NCBI GenBank assembly: GCA_036250225.1
Contig: JAPZLL010000013.1
Coordinates: forward strand, 186,001-250,000
From: Cercophora sp. LCS_1
Lineage: Eukaryota; Ascomycota; Sordariomycetes; Sordariales; Lasiosphaeriaceae
DNA: 64,000 nt
Reading direction: 5' to 3'
The notes below the pieces were generated by a model that had not been told where the DNA came from, did not search any database, and saw only the letters and a program-made list of their open reading frames with translations. Both the position numbers and the translations under genes were made by a program. Each line of letters opens with the position of its first letter. Positions within the stretch are counted from its first letter, which is position 1. Below are positions 47,962 through 59,451 of the stretch, piece by piece.

Positions 47962-48794
47962 ATGTTTGAGATACCCGATGCCAAGCGGTAAACTCTCACT
48001 CCTCCTCACGCCACGCCCAACATTTGCTAACTCAAGACAGGGTGAGACGACAAGATCTCTACGACTCAGCATCAGACCGGGGCTCCAGTCCTGACGTAGA
48101 CAGCGAAAGGGAAGCAGAGCTGCGTGCAAAGCTCAACGCCCAACTATCCAGTCTCCTCCAGCTCGACGTCCAGACAGATGACGTCTTGATGCAAGATGAC
48201 GACGAAAAAACCGTCGTCCAGTCACCTCCTGAGCAAGAAGAATTCGAGTTTCGCCTATTTTCAACCTTAGAACCATCGAAAATCGTCCTAGTAAATCCAG
48301 AAGACGAAAAACACAACGGACCACCGATTTCAGTCCGGCCGATATCGTTTTACGTCAGGGGCGAACTGTCACCAGAAGAGAGAGAGAGATTCGAGCACGC
48401 AGCGGTCAATGCCAATCAGATTTTGGCAGAAGCGAAGAAACGAGCTTGGGGACTGGAGGTTCCGTGGAGAGTTACGAGGATTATTGTCAGGGGGAAACAA
48501 CAAACGCGGTCAGATGGAAAAGATGGTGAGACAAAAGGGAGGAAACGACCGGGCAAGAAAAGGAGGATAGCTATTAGGATCAAGACCAAAGCTGCGAGGG
48601 AGAAGGCGGAGGCAGAGGAGAAACAAAAGATGACAAAGGAGGAACATCTTAGGGAGAAGAAGAAACGGCTAAATAGGGCGAAGCAGATTAAGAGGAGACA
48701 GAAGGCGAAGGAGCAGAAGATGGCGGCGACCATGGGCGAGGGGGGTGGTGATGGCAATGGGGAGGGTGTGTCTTCGGATGATGCTGAGAGTTGA
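47962..48794 (+). CDS. DUF2011 family protein (fungal, unknown function)
   Basis: Exon 1 (47962-47987, MFEIPDAKR) and exon 2 (48041-48794) flank a 53-bp intron and give 259 residues. The middle has the pattern FEFRLFSTLEPSKIVLVNPE, with RPISFYVRGELSPEERERFE and WEVPWRV-like GLEVPWRVTRIIV. These are typical of the fungal DUF2011 family (PF09428). The C-terminal third is strongly basic, with a likely coiled coil or nucleolar-type run (KAAREKAEAEEKQK, then KKRLNRAKQIKRRQKAK), and ends acidic and Ser-rich (VSSDDAES). No catalytic motif is visible. The composition suggests a nuclear or nucleolar protein, but that is inference. The tiny first exon is supported by the restored frame and by consensus splice sites. 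Confidence 0.85.
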
Positions 48795-49869
48795 GGGGAA
48801 AATCAGCCAATTACAGAGGCCGTAAGGCCTCAGTAACACTGCATTTTCAACGGTGAAAGAGGCCGCGAGGCTGCATGCGGTCCCGCGTCTGCGTGTTCCC
48901 ATCGGTGTCACGAGTCAGCACTGCATTTTCAACGGTGAAAGAGGCCGTGAGGCTGCATGCGGTCCCGCGACTGCGTGTTCCCATCGGTGTCACGAGTCAG
49001 CACTGCATTTTCAACGGTGAAAGAGGCCGTGAGGCTGCATGCGGTCCCGCGACTGCGTGTTCACATCCCGGTGTCACGAGTCAGCACTGCATTTTGAAGA
49101 GACCGTGACCCAGACAAAGTCCCATAACTTCACATCAGCATCGCAATTTGGCTACCTTGGGCACTCCTGCAATTCTGGCTCGAAAAGGGCCCAGAACGCT
49201 ATCAAAGAGAAGTGGACGGCGGGGCGAGGCATTAGACAAGGCTGGCAACAAGGTCAAGATCTGACATCCGTCACGGGCTCATGAACACCATATACATTCT
49301 TGATACGATGCTGTTGACAGCACCCTTAAATTCAGCTTTTGTGCATCTTCGTCCCTACGGCTTCTAGCCTGAAGGAGACCGAGCACGTCTGTTATGAGCT
49401 CTGATAAGCTTTCACGTTTCTGCTGGTGAATGCAGACCTTCGGAGCGTTCAGTCACTGCAACTTCTTCCTCAAAAAGGGGCTTGTTTCTCCGCGTCGACC
49501 GGAGAGTATCGGCGCGCAGCACTGCATTTTGTGACCTGCGAAAGGGAGTGATGGTAGACCCTAACCCTCTATAGTGAGCAGGGATCTTCCCGCAGGTGCA
49601 GCCCGCTGGCGCATCTTCGCAGCCAGCCAACCACCGCGCATCGTTACCGCCAAAGGCTGAGAAGTCGAGCTCGAAGCAACACGAGCTCTCAAGGACGTGA
49701 CGCTCCAAGCTCCGATTACGACGGTAACTTCTACAAGTTCGAACCATAATATTCGACGCGCCGAGACGATTACATCTCATTCCGAGTTCAAAAATATCAT
49801 AACCTAGCGCACCCACCACATCCACCCCGCCATCGCAAATCGCAAATCGCAAACCTCCAAACTTCAACC
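48795..49869. other. Intergenic region with minisatellite
   Basis: About 1.1 kb between the DUF2011 gene and the STRIPAK subunit gene. The left quarter is the 82-bp tandem repeat; the right part is the promoter. No gene was recognised. Confidence 0.5.
48837..49097. repeat. 82-bp tandem repeat (minisatellite), three units plus a partial fourth
   Basis: Units begin CACTGCATTTTCAACGG at 48837, 48919 and 49001, each 82 bp apart. The partial fourth begins at 49085, after a unit that carries a 2-bp insertion. Units are nearly identical, differing at a few positions (for example CGCGAGG versus CGTGAGG), so the array is young. A stray copy of the start (CAGCACTGCATTTT) lies at 49517-49530. Frames through it are incidental. 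Confidence 0.93.
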
Positions 49870-52800
49870 ATGATCCCCCTCTGGCCCTCCCGGGGCCCCG
49901 ACCCCAACAAACCACCAACTGACGATGCCGCCCTCGAGCCAGGGCCCGCGCCGCCCTCACAACCACATCCAACACCCTCCCAGCCCGCGCGTCCCCCCCT
50001 CCAGCGCAACTCGAGCACCCAAGCCCAACCGACACCACCCCCGCCCTCGTTCGCCCCTCCTCCACCCGGCCAACAACACCCCTCAAACCAACAACAGCAG
50101 CCGCCCGACTCCCTCACCCTCGCACAGCTCCGCCGCATCGTAGCCGAGTTCCCGCGCACGGAGCCCATCGCCTACGACTATGTCTACACCGACACAGGTC
50201 CCGTCGAGGAAGAAATCGACGAGTGGTTCATGTACAACTTTTGGCAATGGGTGCGTCTAAACGCAGCGAACCGCGCCTTCGACAGCGCGTGGGCACGCAT
50301 CTTCGGGGAAGGAGACGACAAATGGGAGGACAAGAGCGAGGACGAGAGGCGGGACTTTGTCAAGAATGTGCTGGGTGGTGTTCGGGACAAGGACCGGACG
50401 GTACGGAGCGAAGCAGTCGGCACGCTGGTGTATCTCGTGCTGGGGCGGTGGACCGAAACTGTCAGAACGGCGACGGTGCCGAGCGTGCGGAATCCCAAGA
50501 TGAAATCAGCTGCCACGAGGGTGCAGCTGAATGCGATGAAGGAGGGGGTCAAGTTGCTGAGTGCATGCGGTGGTATTGGGATCGTGTGGGAGGCGCTGAA
50601 GGAGGCGTTTGAGCCGTTTTGGTCGGATGAGATGCCGCAGAATCTGCAGCTGCTTGCCGAGGAGCTGATTCATCTCATGACGATTGTCTACATGACCATT
50701 CAGGAGACGCTGGATGATGCCGAGGGTATGGTTTCGGTTGAGACGGAACTGCTTGGCTTGAAGCCAGGGCTTCTGCAGTTTTTACTGAATACTGCGGCCA
50801 AGCTCAGATGGGACGAGGCGTGTATTTTGCCGCAGACGCAGATCTTCTTGCTGCTGTGGAAATCGCTTCTTTTGGTGTTTGGTGGGTCCAAGGATGTTGA
50901 GGAGACCAAGAAGGCGACGAGTGAGTTCCAGGCCGGAGACGGCGATAAGGGGCTCATCACGGCTTCGCCTTTGGATTATCACTTCTTTCGGCAGGAGATC
51001 ACGTCCAAGTACCCGGCGTATATCCCGCCCAGGCCGGTCATCCCGCTCGAGGCCGAGCAGACGTCGATCCTCCCTCAGCTGCATACCAACCCCACGCGGA
51101 ACAATGGGCAGAATGGCATCCTACCAGGGCCGCCGGGACAAAGCGGAGGCGCTTCGATTCTTCACCAACCTGTTCATATCGCGACGCCGGCGCCATCGCC
51201 TCCTCCCAGCCCTGGAGTCGGTAAGGGCGCTAAGAAGCAGAACTACCAGACCAACCAGAACTTTCCTTTCATGTATCCGCCGCTGGATGCTACCAGCAAC
51301 AGCGCAGGAGGCAAGGGAGGCGCCGGTTTGCAAGACCTGCTTGTGGGGAGGAAATGGGAAGGTAGCGATGTGCCGGCATCGATCCTTGAGGCGGGCGAGC
51401 TATTCTCGAAGAGAGTCAAGATGACGAGGGCTACGCGGCAGCTATGGGACGAGAGAGAAAAGTTCCTGAAGTTTGAGCGGGGATGGGATGGGGCTGACGA
51501 TGATATTGTTGATGAGCTTGACCTCTCGTCGCTAACTCTTGAGGAGAAGGAGGAGTTGGGATTGGCGAGGGCCGGGGATGAGGGGGATCGAAAACCATCT
51601 GACAACGAGATCGACTATGGGCCGCGCGGAGTTGATGCGCGGACAAAGCAGCGGCTTGATGCGGTTGAGGAGTTCTACGTGAGTTTAAACACCCAGATGA
51701 TGCCATTTCTAGTTGTTGACATTTCCACAGAAAGAGGCGCTGCCCCATCTTCAGTCGCTGGTCATTGTACTGCTAAAGGCCATCATGGCTATTGCGACGA
51801 ACCTGATTCCTCAGAATGGCCAGCAACAGCCTGGGCAGAACGGCGGCCAGGCTAACAGGCCGGGCCAGAACGGGCTTAACGGGCCCGCGAAGGTCGATGT
51901 TGGCTCGCCGTCTGACAGCGATGTTGACGAGGTCAGGAGCAGGGAGATTGCTGCCAAGGCTGTCACTGGTATCCTGATTCTCCTGTTAAAGTGGTTCAAG
52001 CTCTCCCGTAAGCCCTTCCCCTCTTTGACATCTGGCCTCGGTCTCGATGCTGATAGCAACAGATGTCCTCAAGTTCGAGTACATGACTCAGCTGCTCCTC
52101 GACTCTAACTACCTCCCCTTAGTCTTGAAGCTCTTTGTCCTGCACGACATTCAGCAGGTGGTGGAGAGCAAGACGGACCGCATCGAGCACAGGTAAGACC
52201 GCCGCCACCATAGCCGCGCGATGTCCCGCTGACCCTTCCAGCTTCTTCTACTTCTGCGGCTCCAGAGCCGGCGCGATCCCTAACTCGGGTCTCCCGAACC
52301 CTTCGGCAACCGAGTTCGAAGAGGACCTGGAAGATAGCGACGACGATGCAGCCCCACCTCCGATCCGACGCCTTCGCTCTCCCTCGACGGAGCCCACCCC
52401 AGCCCCCGTCAACACCAGCACCTCACCAGTCACAGCCCCCCGTCCCGAAGTCGACGAGCTCGGCTACCCTGTGAACCCTCTCCCCAAGGAGCCCATCACA
52501 GAGTTTTCGCGCAGGAACTTCTTCGCCCTCATCAACTATCTCCGTGTCATGCAAAAGATTTGCAAGCACAAAGCCCACCGAAATCTTCTGATGGTACAGT
52601 ATAAGAGCTCTGGCATCCTACGGAAGTCCCTCAAGGTTCCCCAACAGGAGTTGAGATTGTATACCCTGAAGCTGTTCAAGAACCAGGTGCCGTACTGTGG
52701 ACGCAAGTGGAGGCAGACCAACATGCGTGTTATCACGGCCGTATATTTACACTGCAGGCCAGAGCTGAGGGACGAGTGGCTCGCTGGATCGGATGTTGAT

Positions 52801-53034
52801 GCCGAGGTCGAGGAGGCGCTGCCTCTCGAACAGGCGTTGAGGAGTCTGACACATTGGTTCAACATGAGGAGATACCCTGACAAGATGGCGAACGAGGTGC
52901 GGCAGGCGCTGAGGGAGGAGCAGGACTTTTTCGTCAGGGAGCTGGAAAAGATCGAGGTGAACTACGCCGAGATGGAGGGCGATGATGCCAGTGTGAGGCT
53001 AGACTGGGAGCATGATGGGACGGCTGGGTGGTAA
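49870..53034 (+). CDS. pro22: STRIPAK complex subunit PRO22/HAM-2 (Far11/STRIP family)
   Basis: Four exons, 49870-51678, 51731-52007, 52063-52192 and 52242-53034, with introns of 49-55 bp, give 1002 residues. After a Pro/Gln-rich N-terminus (about 1-78), the N1221-like domain begins LTLAQLRRIVAEFPRTEPIA and continues with WFMYNFWQWVRLNAANRAFD. The C-terminal DUF3402 domain includes HLQSLVIVLLKAIMAIATN, FFALINYLRVMQKICKHKAH and YTLKLFKNQVPYCGRKWRQ. This is the STRIP1/2 (Far11) subunit of the striatin-interacting phosphatase and kinase complex at the nuclear envelope and ER. In Sordaria (PRO22) and Neurospora (HAM-2) it is needed for hyphal fusion and fruiting-body development. The linkers between domains are low in complexity, as in homologues. 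All splices keep frame. Confidence 0.95.
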
Positions 53035-53883
53035 CGAATGGGGTACAATTATGACGAGCGATGCGGGATGGTGTATCACCTAGAACAGGTTAGGACGTAT
53101 GCTATAAGCTGCAAGCAGCTCAGCGAGAATCAATGTTACGAGGCTCCAACCCATCAAAATGCCTGTACTCGAACATGCCTCTTTTCCACGAAACACTCTT
53201 GCTCCCTTGACAACGGAAATGGCCAGTCCCTGTTCTGTCAGGCAAACACCATCCCTGGCGGTCATCAGATGATGATATCAAGCGTTGGGTATCACGAGAC
53301 AGAAAAAAAAAGAAAAAAAAAAAGCAAAGGTTAGGCCTGGTGCTATTCTTGAAACTCTCAATTTGAAATTGACAACCACACTCCCCGGCAGAGCGAGGCT
53401 GGCTCTAAAAGGAAAGAGCAAAAAATCTCACCGCCGAGCCTCACTCCCCCGGTGGGAGATCAGGTCGACGGCTACATAAACCCCGGGCCCGATGGCGACT
53501 GCGGGGTTTAAGTCCGAACTGGGCCCTTTTTCAGGAATAGCACGACTTCTACTCTTGCGAGGAGTCGAACCCAGCGCCTACCCCGCGGGCCGGGGCAGGT
53601 CTACGACGGTATGTCTTGTGCTGCGGCCATGCCATCAGGCTGCAGTGTTTTACCACTGCGCCATCTGTCCAAGACAGGTGCACCCGCCGTTGAAAATGGA
53701 TGTCCGAATTTTGATACATAGGTCTCCCTCTGGTTGCTAGCGACATGATCACCGCCCAAACTATTCCCACGCAGTCTTGCCAAAACAAAGCAAAAACATG
53801 ACGCCATATATGCAACCACACATTATTTATACATTCTCCGCAATCCATCCACCGGGTATCATCATCGTTATCATCACACCATC
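53035..53883. other. Intergenic region containing SINE copy B
   Basis: 850 bp between the 3' ends of the STRIPAK subunit and MARVEL-like genes. It holds an A-rich stretch near 53303-53322 and the SINE-like element; the remainder is 3' flank. Confidence 0.55.
53420..53707 (-). mobile_element. tRNA-derived SINE-like element, copy B
   Basis: This element of about 288 bp is in the same orientation as copy A. On the minus strand it shows CGGACATCCATTTTCAACGG at its 5' end, then an A box TGGCGCAGTGG (53653-53663) and a B box GGTTCGACTCC (53561-53571). These are followed by the 3' domain GGACTTAAACCCC..GGGGTTTATGTAG, a CTCCCACCGGGGGAG hairpin, and the end CGGCGGTGAGATTTTTT. The A and B boxes are about 80 bp apart, which is more than in a normal tRNA, and no acceptor stem closes, so it is tRNA-like and not a functional tRNA gene. 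No protein is encoded. Confidence 0.75.
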
Positions 53884-54863
53884 CTACACCCGCTCATAAA
53901 CCCCATCACTATACCGATAATTCGCAGGCGGATACTGCGCCAACGGTACATCATCCCATCCGCTCTCCCTCTGTTGTTGTTGCTGCTGCTGTTGTTGTTG
54001 ACCATTCGCCACAATCCCATTCTCAACACCCTCGTACCGCATACTCTCGTATTTCGGCGCTTCGTAACCAGCCCCGGCGGCCCCGACCCTCGTCTGGTCC
54101 GTCGCATAGCTATTCCTCAGCTCATCCGGCTGCGGATGCGTCGGCAATACATTCGCCGGATCAGTCGCATCTTCCTTGGTCTTCTTGTTCTTCCCAAACA
54201 ACATGGAGAAGAAACCGCCCTTTTTCGGGGCAGTCCCTTCGGTGTAATCGTTCATGGGGCTGGGCCCGTATCGGTTCTCCTTGCGTCGGTGGCGGATGAG
54301 TAGCCACTCGGCTATGATGGAGAAGATGAAGAAGAATCTTGGGGATCTTGTTAGTATAAGGGAGAGGGCGAGGGGGAGGGATAATACAGGGCAACAACAG
54401 CAACGGCCAGACAAGCCGTTTGCATTTGACATGCTTGTTTTAAGCTAGGCAACGCGGTCCACCCCCCACTGCCTTCGACTTTGCCCGTGTCTGCATCGCC
54501 GGTTCCAAACGGGGTGTCAACTTCCCCTCTGCACGAGCCAGAGCCGGTCTTGTTGGCTGCCGCGACGTAGATGAATGCCGCGGCGAAGGCGACGTCCAGG
54601 CCCATGGTCAGCAGGGAGGTGGCCGGGTGGACGCCGGTCGCGGACAGACAGCATAGAGACAAAATGCAGAGGAGGGTGTAGAGGACTGCGATGCCTGAGA
54701 TGCCTTCTACGGCGCGGATCCAGTTCGCGGTTGGCAGGCCATGGTTGGAAAGGGTAGCGAGGAAGTAGGAGAAGAGGGCGAGCACGATGGCGGCGCAGAG
54801 GAATTGGATGGCGCGGATGAAGAGTTTCAAGCCGCCTAAGGCTGTGCCCGTTCGGGCGGACAT
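53884..54863 (-). CDS. MARVEL-like four-TM membrane protein
   Basis: Exons 54388-54863 and 53884-54337 flank a 50-bp intron and give 309 residues. Four hydrophobic segments fit a MARVEL domain: AIQFLCAAIVLALFSYFLA, GISGIAVLYTLLCILSLCC, TMGLDVAFAAAFIYVAA, and ACLAVAVVALLFFFIFSIIA, the last restored by the splice. A Cys-containing lumenal loop (GSGSCRGEVDTPFG) lies before the last helix. The cytoplasmic tail after LLIRHRRK is hydrophilic, has a run of Gln near residue 275 and ends YRYSDGVYERV. MARVEL proteins organise membrane domains such as eisosomes or secretory vesicles. The exact family is not recognised. The ATG at 54863 is used; the frame continues upstream only to a non-ATG codon. Confidence 0.82.
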
Positions 54864-55555
54864 GTTGTTTTGTTTTGACAATAAGAAGAGGAAAGGTGGA
54901 ACGTTTGAACGGTGAACAGGAAAGATGACGTTGAGGTTGAGGTTGTGGAATTCAGGGTCCTTTTTGCAGTGGACTGACTGACTGCAGATGTCAAAAGGAA
55001 ACTAGTTGTCGGTTGGCCCGGTATTTGGGGCGTTCCCTCACCCAAAGACCATGTCCAACCGTGCCAACCAACCCAGCTGAGGAGTGCCCATAGAGCTCCA
55101 TTCCTGAGGCGATACTAAGCCCTTTGTTGATGGGCGCTGCGCCCGGGATGACGAGTGTCTTGCGAAAAAGAATGCCCCGCCTGTCCAATCGGGGGGCCTC
55201 CCATGATGTCACTGCAGATCCGCGGCCGTTTTCACCGCCCACGTCTTGTCTGATTGGATGATGCTCTTGTCGCCCAGCGCCCAACGCCACAGCAGCGGCG
55301 TGGTTCGTGTCGTCGCAACGACAACCCGGATCCGAGCGACGTGTGTTGGCGATAACCACGTTCTCGTCAGGTATATACACTATTTACTTTGTGGTTTGTC
55401 TGGTACGCGCGACACCGTCTAACAATGCATCGGGCGCGGATACCTCGGGTAGCCTGACCCGATCTATCCATTACCTAGTGGTCCCCAGACGCCGTGGTGA
55501 TGCAGGTGAAACGCAGCTGGAAAGAAATGAAAATAAAAACTGGCCGTGTTGTGGC
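54864..55555. other. Intergenic region
   Basis: About 690 bp holding the MARVEL-like promoter and the transporter 3' flank. No other feature was recognised. Confidence 0.5.
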
Positions 55556-57083
55556 TCATGATGATGTTGATGATGATATCTCGGCCGAACGGAGTGCTGT
55601 TCCCCCTTCCGTTCTCTGTTCTTTGTCGTCTTCTGTTTCTTCGTGACTCTCGTGGTTGACAAACACGAACGAGATAAACACAACGCCGGCGCCAACCCAG
55701 TAGACCCAGCTCGAGTACTGTGCGTACTGGATCATCTCACCAATCAGCGAGAGGGGTATCGTCAACGAGATGCCGACTGTGACGACCAATGGCGTCGTGA
55801 GTAGCATTGCGTATGCCCACGACATGTCGCTCAGGAACGAGGCGATCGAGTTGACCATGATGATGGTCCAAATCTTGCCCGTGGGGGGCAACTCAAACTG
55901 TTTCCAGTTAGCCATCCGAACCGAAACCATAGAACCCCCCATCCGGGCCATCCGGGTCCGTGGGGAATGGATACTCACTGTCTCGATGCCGGTGTAGTGG
56001 AGTATGAAGAACCCCGGCCACAAAAAGAAGAGATTAAACAACCCCACCAGCCCGAAGAACAACGGCATGTCGACCCTATCCTCATTATCGACCCGCCTCT
56101 TCATGACCGTCACATACACACCGTAGATAATCGCGCTCAGAAACGCCATCGAATCACCGATGGCAATCTCCCCCGTGGTCTTGTGCGGAAAATTCCCCCT
56201 ATCACCATCCGCCAGCCCCGTCAGGTCAACCGAAGAAATCAGAATAACGCCCGCCAACGACGCGCACACTCCGATCAGTTTCCGGATCGTAAACGGCTCG
56301 ATCCCAGCCCATGAACACAAGATGAGCGTCCAGATACTACTCGTAGACGTCAAAATCGTCGCGCTGCCGACACTCGTATACTCCAAGCATGCCGATGCAA
56401 AGTAGTTTGCCAAGAACCAAAGCATGCAAAACTCGAGACTCAACCACGCCGTTTCCCTCAAGCTGAGTTTCTCATCCTTCGCGCTCTTGAAATCCCCCAA
56501 GCTCCCTTCATCATCAACCAACAGCGCGCCCGTCTCTTCATCCTCGTCTCCATCCCCTCCCGTTTCCTCATCCTGCGACCGCAGCGCGGTCAACCCGTTC
56601 TTCCTCTCCCTCCAGAGTTCCAGCGCCTTACTCGCCACATGCGACGGGCCCGTCTGCACGACATATCGAATCGCCATCGGGATGAGCGAGAGCGCAAAGA
56701 TCGAGGTATTCATGTACACCAAAAAGAACGGTTTGCTGTATGAGTCGTCGGAAAAGATATACTGCCCCAACCAACCAGACCAGATTAGCCCCTTTCCTTT
56801 TTCTTTCCGATTTCACGGAGGCACTCACACTCGCAAGAAAGTTCGACAGCGTCCACATAAACACCGTAAACAGTAACAATAATATCCCCAGCGTCCGTCT
56901 CGCCATACCCATCAATCCCAACCTCGCGCGCAACCCAGAGCTATGCGCACTCGCAGACCGTGACGCGGGTGTCCGCAGGAACGCCGACGCCGACGCCGAC
57001 CTCGAGCGTCGCCGTTCGGACGGCGTAGCATGGTGATGATCGGGCGCCAGCTCCGCGGGGATAAGAGGTTCCGCGGGCGCCAT
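55556..57083 (-). CDS. SLC35F5/YML018C-like drug/metabolite-superfamily transporter
   Basis: Exons 56829-57083, 55979-56761 and 55556-55897 give 459 residues. About ten helices are visible. Characteristic segments are TLGILLLLFTVFMWTLSNFL, then LWFLANYFASACLEYTSVGS, ATILTSTSSIWTLILCSWAG, GVCASLAGVILISSVDLTG, and SLTIPLSLIGEMIQYAQYSS. An acidic hydrophilic loop lies between the first two helix groups (DEETGGDGDEDEETG). The order and motifs match the YML018C/THI74 and SLC35F5 family of vacuolar-membrane transporters. The substrate is not established. Splicing is in phase throughout. Intron 2 (81 bp) is free of stops and a multiple of three, so its retention would add 27 residues to a loop. Confidence 0.88.
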
Positions 57084-57946
57084 TCTGTCTTTCTCCGTGG
57101 CAGCTGGGATGAATCACTACTCCCAGCGCATCAACAAAACTGTATCCTTTCCGTCACCCTCGGTCTCGCATGTCGTTTTTCGTTCCGCGCGTCAAGGCTC
57201 TCCGATGCCGACCGAATAGTGAGGAGAAAATATTGGTCGTCGTGTAGGAATATCGTAGTCGGCGGCCATGCAACCAAGGGATTGTCCACGAGCGTCGAGG
57301 ATCAAAGAGCGATATGGCAGAACGATTGCGATGCCAGGAAATCCACGTCGGCATGGATCCGTGCGGGGAAACAACAAACAAATTCCCAAGGGGGGCCGTA
57401 GAGGGGATGTGGCCTCCTGACGTCTCGCACTAGTCAAGGTTATCCGCGTCTCTTTGGAGAACTGCGGAAGTGAATCTTTGAGCGGGTCTCGGTGGATCAA
57501 CCGTCGCTTCCGCCTAGGTTTCATCAGCGGCGCGCGCGGCATTTCGAGGTTGAGGGTTAGGGTTGCGTCAACCAACCACCCGACCAGCGTCCAACGGGTT
57601 TGTCTCGATGCTTGCGGAACGAAACGGGTGTGCACACGTCGTGATGTCATACAGGGAACGAAATCTACGTTGAGATGGAATTGGTGTGCGACATCTGGAA
57701 TATGCTTGTGTACCGTTTACACCCCCATACAGGTCTATCGCCTTGCTCGTTCTCAACCACAAGCCAGCACATCCAGTCATGCCCGATTAGCACATTAGAA
57801 ACGACACAACCTCTTCTCCGGATAAAGGGAAATGAAAGATCAGGAAGCACGCCAGACGCAGACCCAGCATGATATCATACAGTAGAGACCCTTCCCGTCG
57901 TGAAATCAGAGACACAGCTTGAACAACACCCCAAGACACCTTCCCG
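57084..57946. other. Intergenic region
   Basis: About 860 bp upstream of the transporter start and downstream of the Ypt7 stop. Short frames seem to be chance. No other feature was recognised. Confidence 0.5.
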
Positions 57947-58870
57947 TTAGCATGCGCAGCCGTCCCGCTCGTTCTCAATGTGAATGTTGATGGGATCCTG
58001 GAAATCACCGCTAAACTCTTCCGACTCCTCCTGGAGCAGCGCATTCCTCGCAATGACTGCGCAACTGTCAGCACATGGATGAGATAGCTGCAATGCACTT
58101 ACCCTCGAAAGCCTGCTCGACGTTGATGGCCTCCTTTGCACTCGTCTCAAAATAGGGAATGCCTCCTTTGGACTGGCAGAACGTCATCGCGCGCTTGGTA
58201 GAGATCTAAGACGCCGGTTGAGTCAGTACCGGACAGGCAGCAACGACGAGGTTACCCACCACTCGCTTGCTCTCCTCAACGTCAATCTTGTTCCCCAACA
58301 CCACAAACGGGAAGTTATCCGGGTCTCGTGGCGAGGCTTGAATCAAGAACTCGTCCCTCCAGCTGTCCAACGCATCAAAGCTCTTGGAGTTGTTGACATC
58401 GAAGACAAGCACGCAACAATCGGCGCCGCGATAAAAGGCCACTCCTAGCGATTGAAATCGTTCCTGACCGGCCGTGTCCCAAAGCTATAACCCGACTTAG
58501 CATGCCACCCGGAGAAGTCTCTGGTCTGGTATCTGGCGCACCTGCATCGTCACCTGGCGGTCATCGACTTGCACCTCCCGCGTGAGGAAATCGGCACCGA
58601 TCGTAGCCTTATAGCTGGCGCTGAATCGCTTGTTGACCTAGTGTGTTTCGTCAGAGGCAGAGCTCGAGCGAGATCGTACGACTTGTCGAGTACGTACATA
58701 TTGGTTCATCAAACTTGTCTTGCCGACACCGCTATCGCCCAGGATGATGACCTAGTCATGATCATTCCGTCAGCAACCTCCTATCCAAAGTCTGCAGCTG
58801 TGCCGCAATATGATTGACCGTTGTCGGGTGTGCATCGAACCTTCAAGAGAACCTTCTTCCTTGACGCCAT
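57947..58870 (-). CDS. ypt7: Rab7-type small GTPase Ypt7
   Basis: Six exons, 58841-58870, 58698-58751, 58542-58637, 58260-58484, 58103-58205 and 57947-58056, give 205 residues. All G boxes are present: GDSGVGKT at 15-22, TIGADFLTREV (effector region), DTAGQE at 63-68, NKID at 125-128 and ETSAK. The Rab7 signature WRDEFLIQASPRDPDNFPF is clear. The C-terminus is CAC (203-205), the double geranylgeranylation site. Ypt7 recruits HOPS and drives late endosome, autophagosome and vacuole fusion. The last stretch EESEEFSGDFQDPINIHIE is highly conserved in fungi. Splice sites are consensus and every junction is in frame. The gene is divergent from the neighbouring MoxR-like gene, with 581 bp between starts. 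Confidence 0.97.
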
Positions 58871-59451
58871 CTTGGAGCGAGTCTGGCTGAGCCGAGGTGT
58901 TGCTGGAAATGAGCGCGGGGAGGCAACAGAAGGCTAGTGCGGCGCTTAGTCGACAGTCGTGAACGAGGTTGCTTCGGTTGAGAACGCCTTCGGCCGCAAA
59001 TACAGGTGTCGCAAGTAGGGCGTAGCAACGTTGATAAGAAAGCAAATGAGGCGGGTCTAGGTGGGTTTGTTTCTGGTAGGTTTGGGTTGTTGGGGACTCC
59101 GCTGTTGGAGGAGTGACGGAGGTTGGAGAGCGCTGGACGGCGCTGATACGGCGCCCGGAACCTTAGCTTGTTGCCCTCGCAGCAGGGAGGCACAAGTGGC
59201 TTGCCTCCTGCCCAATCAAAATCTGAACACGCGAGCCGGGACCCACATTGAAGCCAGGCGGTTTCCGGTTTAGCCCCGACTGTGTGCTTCACGGTGAGAA
59301 CCTTCTTCAACCTGTGACAACGGCACAAGACAACGTTGAATTTCACAATGGCACAACACCCACATTGCCGCGCATCACAGATTTGAAAGGCCACCTTGCA
59401 GCATCGCTCTAATGGGGCACCACGAATCCATATCTAGCAGCAGCAGCAGTA
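58871..59451. other. Divergent promoter region
   Basis: 581 bp lie between the start codons of Ypt7 (leftward) and the MoxR-like gene (rightward). No named element was recognised. Confidence 0.5.

Noticed and set aside
49870..51855. A 661-codon frame ending at 51855 in the STRIPAK subunit gene
   Set aside because: The last part is read-through of the intron 51679-51730. Splicing gives a continuous N1221 to DUF3402 protein of 1002 residues.
57550..57564. Two TTAGGG-like telomere repeats
   Set aside because: Only two units, within ordinary intergenic sequence; not enough for an interstitial telomere claim.
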